A stretch of 11,940 nt of DNA from DASXMX01 sp036794395 (GTDB lineage: Bacteria > Planctomycetota > Phycisphaerae > Tepidisphaerales > Tepidisphaeraceae), in the NCBI GenBank assembly GCA_036794395.1, contig DAIRGS010000221.1:1-11940 (forward strand), in the 5' to 3' direction. Under the pieces are notes generated by a model. It was not told the DNA's origin. It saw only the letters and a program-made list of their open reading frames with translations, and searched no databases. Each line of letters starts with the position of its first letter. Positions within the stretch are counted from its first letter, which is position 1. This document shows positions 1 to 6,082 of the stretch, one piece after another. The position numbers and the translations under genes are program-made.

Positions 1-93
1 ATCCGCAGACGGCTCAAAGAATACGACCTGCTCAAGAAGCCCCGACGCGAAGCCGAAGCGGAAATCACTGCAAAACAAGGGGTAAATGCTTAA
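1..93 (+). CDS. C-terminal end of a probable Fis-type HTH regulator (5' part outside window)
   Basis: An open frame enters from the left edge and stops at TAA 91-93, giving 30 residues beginning IRRRLKEYDLL and ending AEITAKQGVNA. The segment RRLKEYDLLKK resembles the recognition helix end of the Fis-type helix-turn-helix (typically ...RTLYRRLKEYGL) that closes sigma-54-dependent response regulators and related activators; the charged tail after it is also common there. Only the end is visible, so the receiver and AAA+ parts cannot be checked. Codon use matches a genuine gene and a likely terminator follows directly. It could be any protein ending in a basic helix; the family assignment is inference from about a dozen residues. 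Confidence 0.5.
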   Translation: MRRRLKEYDLLKKPRREAEAEITAKQGVNA

Positions 94-99
94 CCGAAT

Positions 100-125
100 G
101 GCATTCAGGAATGTCCCTTTTTCTT
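100..125 (+). terminator. Probable intrinsic terminator after the left-edge gene
   Basis: Seven bases after the stop at 93 lies a short inverted repeat, GGCATTC (100-106) and GAATGTCC (109-116, one bulged base), followed by CTTTTTCTT (117-125). Hairpin plus T tract is the form of a Rho-independent terminator on the plus strand. The stem is short and the loop tight, so it may be weak. It also sits in the 3' end of the convergent lipoprotein gene. Confidence 0.4.
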
Positions 126-349
126 CACTCGGTCTTTGGATCATCGAGAAAGTAAGACGTGCCGATTCGATAATAATCAACGTTTTTGTGCACAAGAACA
201 AGGGGCCTTTCCAAAAGCCAGACGTTACCGACTCCATAGCCCTGCGAGAAGCGCTTATCGTTGCTGACCTCCCTCGAGGTTGGACCGCACGAGGTTGATA
301 ATAGTACAATCGCCACGATGACATTGATAGTGATAATGAGTCGCATCAT
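125..349 (-). CDS. Truncated paralogue of the neighbouring lipoprotein (74 aa)
   Basis: The predicted product starts with a hydrophobic stretch (IITINVIVAIVLLSTSC) ending in a lipobox-like STSC, so it is probably an exported lipoprotein with Cys21 as the lipidated residue. From SCGP onward it aligns without gaps with the upstream gene at 414-962: about half of the first 45 residues are identical, including SCGP, SR, GY, GNV, LVL, DYYR and GT. Homology ends abruptly near the stop TGA (125-127), so roughly the last 115 residues of the longer protein are missing. The minus strand beyond the stop is antisense to the left-edge regulator and shows no continuation. Two ATGs occur in tandem (347-349 and 344-346), with AAAAGG just upstream. 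Either a partial tandem duplicate or a decayed copy; whether the short product is functional is unknown. Confidence 0.6.
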   Translation of the reverse strand: MMRLIITINVIVAIVLLSTSCGPTSREVSNDKRFSQGYGVGNVWLLERPLVLVHKNVDYYRIGTSYFLDDPKTE

Positions 350-413
350 GGCCTTTTGACCGACGTGGTGTAAGTGCCGGAGATGGGGGCCTTGTGGTTC
401 GTGCGCAATAATT

Positions 414-962
414 TTAAGGTTGCCCGTTTATTGACATTGACGTTGAACCTGCAGTGTTAGCCTTCTTCAGTTGCAAATACTTCTGCGACGGGATCGCAAT
501 GTGGGCGCGGATAGCCTGATCTGTCTCATTTGCGGAGACCGAAGCAAGGTCAACATCGTTTCCAACTGCGTCGCCGCCCAGGATTTTGCCAATAGGACGG
601 ATTAGATCCTGCCAGTAAAAGGGTACCGGGTTTGTGCGGGCCGCAATTAGTTTAACGATACGAATCTCAGTTCCTTTTGCAACAATCCCTACGGCTTTCA
701 TTCCCGGATTGTCCTGCTCCAGGATACGTACATCATGCGGGAGGGCTTGGGACGCGTAGAAGCAAAACGGCGTTCCTGTTCGATAGTAGTCGCGATCTTG
801 CCTGATCAACACGAGATCGGTTTGCAACACATATACATTTCCCGCCCGATAGCCACGAGCGAACAAAAGGTTGTCCGTTACGTCGCGCGAGGCGGGGCCA
901 CATGACGCCGATAAGAATGCAATGGTGGCAGTAATGCCTACAAGCGTGCCAGGTCGACTCAT
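414..962 (-). CDS. Small exported lipoprotein of unknown family (182 aa), possible partner of the upstream giant protein
   Basis: The frame is open from GTG at 1001, but the start chosen is ATG at 960-962: GGAG lies 7 nt upstream, and the product then begins directly with a normal signal peptide (MSRPGTLVGITATIAFLSAS|C). Cys21 in SASC is a plausible, non-ideal lipobox. The mature part has no membrane segment. It contains GYRAGNVYVLQTDLVLI and later GIVAKGTEIRIVKL, a beta-strand-rich pattern seen in small periplasmic lipoproteins; I do not recognise a named family. It begins 46 nt after the stop of the 1285-residue protein on the same strand, so the two are probably co-transcribed, and a truncated copy follows 64 nt downstream. 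The G+C content looks lower than in the plus-strand genes. An immunity or chaperone-like role for the DUF2235-like protein is only a hypothesis from the gene order. Confidence 0.75.
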   Translation of the reverse strand: MSRPGTLVGITATIAFLSASCGPASRDVTDNLLFARGYRAGNVYVLQTDLVLIRQDRDYYRTGTPFCFYASQALPHDVRILEQDNPGMKAVGIVAKGTEIRIVKLIAARTNPVPFYWQDLIRPIGKILGGDAVGNDVDLASVSANETDQAIRAHIAIPSQKYLQLKKANTAGSTSMSINGQP

Positions 963-1008
963 AATGGACTCCATGTTAATGATATGCAGCGAAAGGATCA
1001 CGAACGTC

Positions 1009-4000
1009 TTATGCTGCCGGCGCGCCTACAATCGCCGCCTGCTGAATTAGATAGTTCAGTACGTCCTGCTTGACCCCGATGGTTGGGTGGTCATACGGGA
1101 AGGTGTGTTCGTCATGCTGGGTTCCGACTGGCGCGGTCACTGTAGTTTGCGGATATAGACCGCTGCTGGGATTGTTATCGAGAGCCTGTGCAAGGTATCC
1201 GGTACATTCCGGCACGACCGTAGGCCAGTAGCTGGTTTGACCCGGTCCCATCTGACTAACGGGGCTAATGAGGCCGACGAACCGCAGATGAATGGGGATG
1301 TAATTCCTGTACTTGGTGATTGACAATCCGAACGCTCCCGAAGCGGTGTACTTGGTCGACCACTGAGGGATTCCTTCGTTGAGGAAGTTGCCTAGCTTCA
1401 CCGCCTCGAAGGCGCCACGGCTGTAGCCAATGATGTCGACCGGGATGTTCCAATGCGTAGGGTCCTGATAGAACGCAGCAAGATCGTCGAGACTCTCATG
1501 GACTATTGCCTTAGCCTCCGGCCCGCCGAACGCGCCATGGAAGTAGTGCCCGCCGATCTTATGTTGTTGGACGTTGCCAACGCCTCGGTAGTAATGCTTA
1601 GCTCCCGAGGCGGCGTTGTAGTGTTGCGACTCAAATACGTAAATTGCGGTGGAGTAAAGAGTGTTAGTGGGATCGGGAAAGTCGCCTCCGCGACCCGGGT
1701 TATTTGGATAATCCCAAGATCCATCAAACGCGGCGAGATAGCCGCTTATCCCCGGTACGGTTGCCGGCTGCGTGGCTTGGGCCGTGTTGCCCGTGGGTTG
1801 GGTGCTGGCCGGTGGGTTGCCGCTGACGACTTGAGTGGCGGGGGCGACGGCTAAGGCGAATTGTGCTTGATCGTAGTCGGTGGGGCTCGCGCCCAGAAGG
1901 TCGAGACTGGCGGGGATGGTGTCCGTGCCGACGGTCCAGGTGTGACTTGTGCCTCCGACGCCGTTCCCGAAGAGTTCGGTGCTGCCGGTACCGCCCGGAA
2001 GGCCGGACCATACCTGGATGTCGGCGCTGGTTGTCGAATCGAGAGAGAGGGTGACGGTTGAGCCGTTGGGCAGACCGGCAGAGGTCACGAGAAAAAGCGT
2101 GGCGTGTGATTCCCAGTTACTGTTGTTCTCGCTCTGGTTAGGAATCGCGGCCGATGAATCGCCCGGTGCGAGGCCGTCAACGGAGAGGGAAACATCCAGC
2201 GGCCGCACGTCGATAAATACGGTGGCGTATCCGCCAAGTTTGGAGCCGTCGGTGACTTGCCAAGTGAACCAGTCGCGGCCGGTGAAGCCGGCGTTGGGCG
2301 TGTAGGTGAATGCGCCGGTGGTGTCGTTGTGGGTGATTGAGCCGTGTTGCGGTTGCTCGACGATGGCTGCGACGGCAGGGTGGTCGGGGTCTGGGTAGGT
2401 CGAATCGCGGTCACCGGCTCCCGCGAGCAAGCCCGGCTGATCCACCTGAACGGCGCTGTCTTCAAAGATGCTATAGGATTGATTGCCCCCGACCTCGGGG
2501 ATGGGGTCATAGGCGATGTTGTCGCCATCGGGGCTTTGGGTGTAGTCCACCTGCCAGCCCTTGATAAGCACTGTGGCCTGATTGCTGGTCTTGATGCCAT
2601 CGCTGGCGGTGAAGGTGAGGATAACGGTGCCATGAGCGCCGGAGGCGGGAGTATAGGTGAAGCTGCCGGTGGTGGAATTGAGGGTCAGCGTTCCGCTGGC
2701 GGGCTGGGCAGCGGAGTAGGTTAGGGCCTCGGTGTTGGCATCGGACGCGTACAGTGTTCCGCTGACCGGCTGGGCGGAGTAGTCGTAGCCCGTGCCGGTG
2801 TAACCGCCATAACCACCGTAGCCGAGCGTGTCGTCGAAGTGGGCGGGGAGGTTGATCGTTTGGCTGACCGCCTCGGGCATTTCATCGGTGACGTTGATGG
2901 TGACCGTGGCGGTGTTGCTGGTGGCGCTCAGGTCGTCGGTGGCGGTGTAGGTGAAGCTGTCGGCGCCGACGAAGCCGCTGTTGGCGGTGTAGGCGAAGGT
3001 GCCGTCGCTGTTGAGCGTGAGCGTGCCGTGCGTGGGCTGGGTATGCGAGGCGATTTGCAGGGTGCGGTCGTTGGGGTCGGTGTCGTTGGCGAGGACGCCA
3101 TCGGCGGCGGCAGTGACTGTCAGGGTATGGCCGTGGCCAATTGTGTATTGAAGGCGCGATTGGGCCCATGGGGGAGCAGTGGGATCATCGTTAAGAAGGC
3201 GCAGTTGTCCCACTGGCAACAGCGAAGCGGTGTTCGTGGCGGGTGACTCGCCACCATCGCTCATGCCGGTGATCTTGTAGTAGTTTGTCGTCCCCAGAAC
3301 CGCGTCCTGATCGTGATAAGTGGACGTGTCGGGTCCAACCGAATCGATGAGCGTAAAAGCATTCCCGTCAACCGAGCGATAAATCTCGTAAGCACTCTCG
3401 TTGGATGAATTGTCGGACCAGGAGAGATCGACTTCACTTCCGGCAAAACTCGCGATTAACGCAGTCGGAGCTGCGGGAAATGTAAACGTGTCCCCTGCGC
3501 CCCTTCCTGAAGTCGCCGTGCTCTGCACTTCTTGAATGCCATAGTCATATTCGGTTGCCTCGTCAAGACCGGTGTCAGAATATGACGTTGAGCCTGGAGA
3601 CAAAGTCGCAATAATCGCATAATTCTGACCATCGGTTGAGCGCAAGATGTTCACCGCTGTTGCATTGGAAATACTATTAATCCACGTCAAATTGATCTGA
3701 ACCGCAGACACCGCCGTTGCCGAGACACTTGTCGGGTTTGGTAACGCGTACGTCGTGGCAACAGCAATGTTTGAGGGATAGGAGCTGTCTCCGGCGGCGT
3801 CTTTGGCGACGATCATGTAGGTATGCGTGGTCGTGGCGCCGGCTGTCGCATCGACGTACAGGGTGTCTTGAATGTTGGAAGCGAGGATTTGCGAATCGCG
3901 GTAAACATCGAAGCCTGTCGTGGTGGGATCGGTCGAACTAGGCCAGTCGAGTTCGACGCTCTGATTGTCGATTGGTGAGGCGGTGAGGCCGGTTGGGGCG

Positions 4001-4866
4001 GTGAGGAGCGGCAGGCTGGTGCCGTAGTCGGCGAGAATTGCGTTGAGGTCGAAGATGTTGACGCTGCCGTCGTAGTTGGAATCGCCCTGGGAAAAGGATT
4101 TGCCCGAGGTGTTGTAGTTGGGCAGGAGGGCGTTGAGATCGAAGATGTCGGTGGCCCGGTTGTGGTTGAAATCCGAGGCGCGGAAGAAAAATGGGGTGGT
4201 GAAGTCATGACCGGCGATCGAGTCGGAACCGACCAGTGGCAGGGAATTGGTCCTGTCGGTGATCTGCGAGCCGTGGAGGATGGCGGCGTAGTTGCCGTCG
4301 GATAGCTCGGCCGAGGCGTTGAGATCGTAGACAACCGAGTGCAGTGCGCTGGAATAGCTGCCGCTGGCGGCGAGCGTAGTGCCGGTATTCAAGTCGATGA
4401 TGGTGACGGCGGAATTCCAGTTGCTGGCGGTGACGTCCTGATCGAAGGTGAAGGCGAGCTGATTGGGGAGGGCTTGGTCGTAATAGTAATTGATGTTGGT
4501 GACGGTGGGCGCGGTGGGGCCGGTTCTGCGGTGCAGATGAGTAGGCTTGCGGTGGAACAGGTTGAGCTTGTGGTGATGAGGATGATGGTTCTTTGCTTTG
4601 CCAGTGCCGGTGTCGGGGAGCGTGCCGGGCTGAGCCGGAACAGGTGCGATCCCCAATTCGGCGAGTTCGGCATTGAGAGTGGCGTCGAAGGCGGGGTTGT
4701 TGTATTCGAGGACTGCCAGATCGTGCTGGGCGGCGGGCTTCAGATGGGACCAGATGTAAGCCGGGTCGGTTGGGGCGGCGGACAGGAGGCAACGGCTTTC
4801 GAGGCACTCGACGACGGTGACGGCGGCGGCGTTGAGTTTAAGATGTTTGGGACTGCGTCTGGACAC
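1009..4866 (-). CDS. Giant modular secreted protein: LEPR-XLL, dockerin, FN3, cadherin-like and C-terminal DUF2235-like hydrolase (1285 aa)
   Basis: Start is GTG 4864-4866 with GGAGA 6 nt upstream. Domains in order: LEPR-XLL-like export motif CLESRCLLSA (21-30); His-rich linker (93-99); Ig-like (SbsA/Big_5 type) domain about 118-228; dockerin-like pair with calcium loops DxNxN...D (232-240) and DSNYDGSVN (262-270), each followed by IFDLNA; three fibronectin III domains (about 288-373, 375-463, 464-550); cadherin-like/tandem-95 domains about 571-661, 700-768 and 800-887, the first with the typical GVLANDTDPND and GFVGADSFTYTATD; an 890-1010 beta-sandwich-like region; a Thr/Gln/Pro linker; then a DUF2235-like alpha/beta hydrolase (about 1040-1285) with FDGSW (1047-1051), TN (1067-1068), GVGN, GAFGG, the nucleophile elbow GYSRGA (Ser1149) and a late YDHPTIG (His1260). 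Probably surface-bound, acting on lipid or ester substrates; activity is inferred. The dockerin is internal, not C-terminal as usual. Confidence 0.85.
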   Translation of the reverse strand: MSRRSPKHLKLNAAAVTVVECLESRCLLSAAPTDPAYIWSHLKPAAQHDLAVLEYNNPAFDATLNAELAELGIAPVPAQPGTLPDTGTGKAKNHHPHHHKLNLFHRKPTHLHRRTGPTAPTVTNINYYYDQALPNQLAFTFDQDVTASNWNSAVTIIDLNTGTTLAASGSYSSALHSVVYDLNASAELSDGNYAAILHGSQITDRTNSLPLVGSDSIAGHDFTTPFFFRASDFNHNRATDIFDLNALLPNYNTSGKSFSQGDSNYDGSVNIFDLNAILADYGTSLPLLTAPTGLTASPIDNQSVELDWPSSTDPTTTGFDVYRDSQILASNIQDTLYVDATAGATTTHTYMIVAKDAAGDSSYPSNIAVATTYALPNPTSVSATAVSAVQINLTWINSISNATAVNILRSTDGQNYAIIATLSPGSTSYSDTGLDEATEYDYGIQEVQSTATSGRGAGDTFTFPAAPTALIASFAGSEVDLSWSDNSSNESAYEIYRSVDGNAFTLIDSVGPDTSTYHDQDAVLGTTNYYKITGMSDGGESPATNTASLLPVGQLRLLNDDPTAPPWAQSRLQYTIGHGHTLTVTAAADGVLANDTDPNDRTLQIASHTQPTHGTLTLNSDGTFAYTANSGFVGADSFTYTATDDLSATSNTATVTINVTDEMPEAVSQTINLPAHFDDTLGYGGYGGYTGTGYDYSAQPVSGTLYASDANTEALTYSAAQPASGTLTLNSTTGSFTYTPASGAHGTVILTFTASDGIKTSNQATVLIKGWQVDYTQSPDGDNIAYDPIPEVGGNQSYSIFEDSAVQVDQPGLLAGAGDRDSTYPDPDHPAVAAIVEQPQHGSITHNDTTGAFTYTPNAGFTGRDWFTWQVTDGSKLGGYATVFIDVRPLDVSLSVDGLAPGDSSAAIPNQSENNSNWESHATLFLVTSAGLPNGSTVTLSLDSTTSADIQVWSGLPGGTGSTELFGNGVGGTSHTWTVGTDTIPASLDLLGASPTDYDQAQFALAVAPATQVVSGNPPASTQPTGNTAQATQPATVPGISGYLAAFDGSWDYPNNPGRGGDFPDPTNTLYSTAIYVFESQHYNAASGAKHYYRGVGNVQQHKIGGHYFHGAFGGPEAKAIVHESLDDLAAFYQDPTHWNIPVDIIGYSRGAFEAVKLGNFLNEGIPQWSTKYTASGAFGLSITKYRNYIPIHLRFVGLISPVSQMGPGQTSYWPTVVPECTGYLAQALDNNPSSGLYPQTTVTAPVGTQHDEHTFPYDHPTIGVKQDVLNYLIQQAAIVGAPAA
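4018..4176 (-). repeat. Dockerin-like duplicated calcium-loop repeat inside the giant protein
   Basis: Residues 231-283 of the 1285-residue protein consist of two copies of a loop-plus-helix unit. Both carry IFDLNA after an Asp/Asn-rich loop, and the DNA is repeated too: GCGTTGAGGTCGAAGATG (from 4040) and GCGTTGAGATCGAAGATG (from 4130) differ at one base. Type I dockerins have this architecture and bind calcium; whether a cohesin partner exists cannot be judged here. Confidence 0.7.
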
Positions 4867-4941
4867 GAAATTTCTCCGGGTGACTGAACTGTGTAAGGAC
4901 TGAATGAGGACTTAGAAATCCCCCCACCCCCGACTCTGCTA

Positions 4942-4977
4942 AGACGTCTATTTATACGGATCGGGGCGATGCGTCAA
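4942..4977 (-). promoter_or_regulatory. Candidate sigma-70-type promoter and overlapping palindrome for the giant protein gene
   Basis: On the minus strand TTGACG (4972-4977) and TATAAA (4951-4956) each match the -35 and -10 consensus at five of six bases, though the spacer is short (15 nt). The perfect 8-bp palindrome AGACGTCT (4942-4949) lies at the expected transcription start, where a repressor could bind. The predicted leader is about 75-80 nt and contains a G-rich run (4920-4931) before the GGAGA ribosome-binding site (4873-4877). Confidence 0.4.
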
Positions 4978-5009
4978 GAGAAAGCTGAAAAAAATATGGG
5001 AGGGCATGT

Positions 5010-5414
5010 ATGTCAGAAAGCTCACAATTCTCAACGCCATGCATGGTCCCTCGGCACGGATCATGGGCGAGGCTGCTCATTCTTTGCGTGGGCCTTTGGC
5101 TTGCGAATGGTTTGCTCGACGCGCCACTACCGGACGCGGCTGCGAAGTTTGTCGATCAGGATCGGGAAGCGGAGAGATTGGCGGTTGGAGTTTGCGCCGC
5201 GCTGTTTGAAGGGGATGGTTCGACCCACTCGCGGACGGATCGGGCGCAATATTGCCTGGCTCATCTGCGGCCGGGCGTGGGGGATTGGGCCGCGGTGCCT
5301 TTGCCCGATTCGCTTTCATTTCTCCATTATGTGATTCGACCGTTTCGGTTGGCGTTTCGGCACTTGTGGCCGACGGCGGGGCATGGGGGCGTGATTTCCG
5401 CGATTTTCGCATAA
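5010..5414 (+). CDS. Small protein with an N-terminal membrane segment, unknown function (134 aa)
   Basis: ATG 5010 is chosen because GGGAGGG (4998-5004) lies 5 nt upstream. Codon use (gcg, cgg, gat, ttt, ttg) resembles the downstream genes. Residues 19-36 (WARLLILCVGLWLANGLL) form one hydrophobic segment, either an uncleaved signal anchor or a signal peptide; the rest is a soluble region with an acidic stretch (48-56) and a C-terminal part rich in aromatic and basic residues. I recognise no family. It is divergent from the giant protein gene (143 nt between starts) and lies 107 nt upstream of a membrane protein gene on the same strand. Oddly, part of its DNA (5050-5087) closely resembles, in another frame, the conserved GTDHGRG-coding segment of the DUF1501 gene in this window, so the frame may be recent or partly derived. 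It could still be a chance frame. Confidence 0.55.
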   Translation: MSESSQFSTPCMVPRHGSWARLLILCVGLWLANGLLDAPLPDAAAKFVDQDREAERLAVGVCAALFEGDGSTHSRTDRAQYCLAHLRPGVGDWAAVPLPDSLSFLHYVIRPFRLAFRHLWPTAGHGGVISAIFA

Positions 5415-5491
5415 GCGGGTTTCAAGTTCCGCGCGCGATGGCGACAATATTCCCGTTCTGGTTACATCTATAGATCCGGGGCATTCATTGG

Positions 5492-5511
5492 CGCGGGCTG
5501 AATTTCCCGCG
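5492..5511 (+). promoter_or_regulatory. Hairpin abutting the ribosome-binding site of the membrane protein gene
   Basis: CGCGGG (5492-5497) and CCCGCG (5506-5511) form a perfect 6-bp stem with an 8-nt loop. The right arm touches the GGGAG Shine-Dalgarno sequence (5511-5515) of the gene starting at 5522. In mRNA this could limit ribosome access; no known regulatory element is recognised. Confidence 0.3.
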
Positions 5512-5521
5512 GGAGCTGCCC

Positions 5522-6082
5522 ATGCTGCTTGGCGACGTAACGGGCATTGCGCTGGCCATTATTGGCTTTCTGCTTTCATTGCAGGGGTTGTGGTTGCTGT
5601 GCCGGGCGATGTGGCCGGTGCGGGTGGGGCGGACCGCCCGGTGCAGCGGTCGATGGCTTGCATGCTTTTTGCTTGGGATTCCGGTGACCGGCGTTGCGAT
5701 TCTGGCCGCGCTGTTTGTGGGCAAGACGTTTGGGGCAGTGGGGCAGATTGTGGGGTGGGCGATTGGGGGCGTGTTCGCGTTTTATGCTGGAACGGGGGCG
5801 AGCGGTTTTGTCACGATGATCGGGGAGCGACTTGCCTCGCCGGCCGATATGGGACGACCGTGGCGCGCGACGGTGCGCGGGGGCGTGGCGCTTGAGCTGA
5901 CTTATCTGGTGCCGATTATCGGGTGGTTTGGCGTGCTGCCGGCTTCGATGATCCTTGGAGCGGGGGCGATGACGATGTCGCTGTTTAAGCGAGATAGAGC
6001 ACCGGGAGCCGCGGTGCTCGAGAGTCGAAATCTGGAACCGCAGCATCAGCCTGAGATGGAACCCGTCGAGGCGATGTCGTGA
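5522..6082 (+). CDS. Four-helix integral membrane protein, unknown function (186 aa)
   Basis: ATG 5522 has GGGAG about 6 nt upstream. Hydrophobic segments lie at residues about 8-27, 46-66, 72-98 and 124-153, indicating a four-helix inner-membrane protein. A positively charged loop (34-44) follows helix 1 and a cytosol-like loop with GERLASPADMGRPWRA (101-116) precedes helix 4. The last helix reads LTYLVPIIGWFGVLPASMILGAGAM, a Pro/Gly-rich pattern common in small bacterial membrane proteins but not diagnostic. A hydrophilic tail (156-186) ends the protein. The stop TGA overlaps the GTG start of the DUF1800 gene by 4 nt (GTGA), so the two are probably translationally coupled; a role linked to the exported DUF1800/DUF1501 proteins is possible but unproven. 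Confidence 0.75.
   Translation: MLLGDVTGIALAIIGFLLSLQGLWLLCRAMWPVRVGRTARCSGRWLACFLLGIPVTGVAILAALFVGKTFGAVGQIVGWAIGGVFAFYAGTGASGFVTMIGERLASPADMGRPWRATVRGGVALELTYLVPIIGWFGVLPASMILGAGAMTMSLFKRDRAPGAAVLESRNLEPQHQPEMEPVEAMS

Noticed and set aside
86..298. 70-aa plus-strand frame overlapping the truncated lipoprotein
   Set aside because: No ribosome-binding site of note and no signal or motif; it is antisense to a frame with clear homology to the neighbouring lipoprotein.
963..1001. GTG 1001 as the start of the lipoprotein gene
   Set aside because: It would add 13 residues before the signal peptide; ATG 962 has GGAG at the right distance and gives a normal lipoprotein signal.
4205..4807. 200-aa minus-strand frame inside the giant gene
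   Set aside because: Arg/Pro/His-rich low-complexity product in an alternative frame of a well-supported coding region; typical GC-driven shadow.
5077..5412. 111-aa minus-strand frame opposite the 134-aa gene
   Set aside because: Pro/Arg-rich, no ribosome-binding site, while the plus-strand frame has GGGAGGG and a hydrophobic segment.
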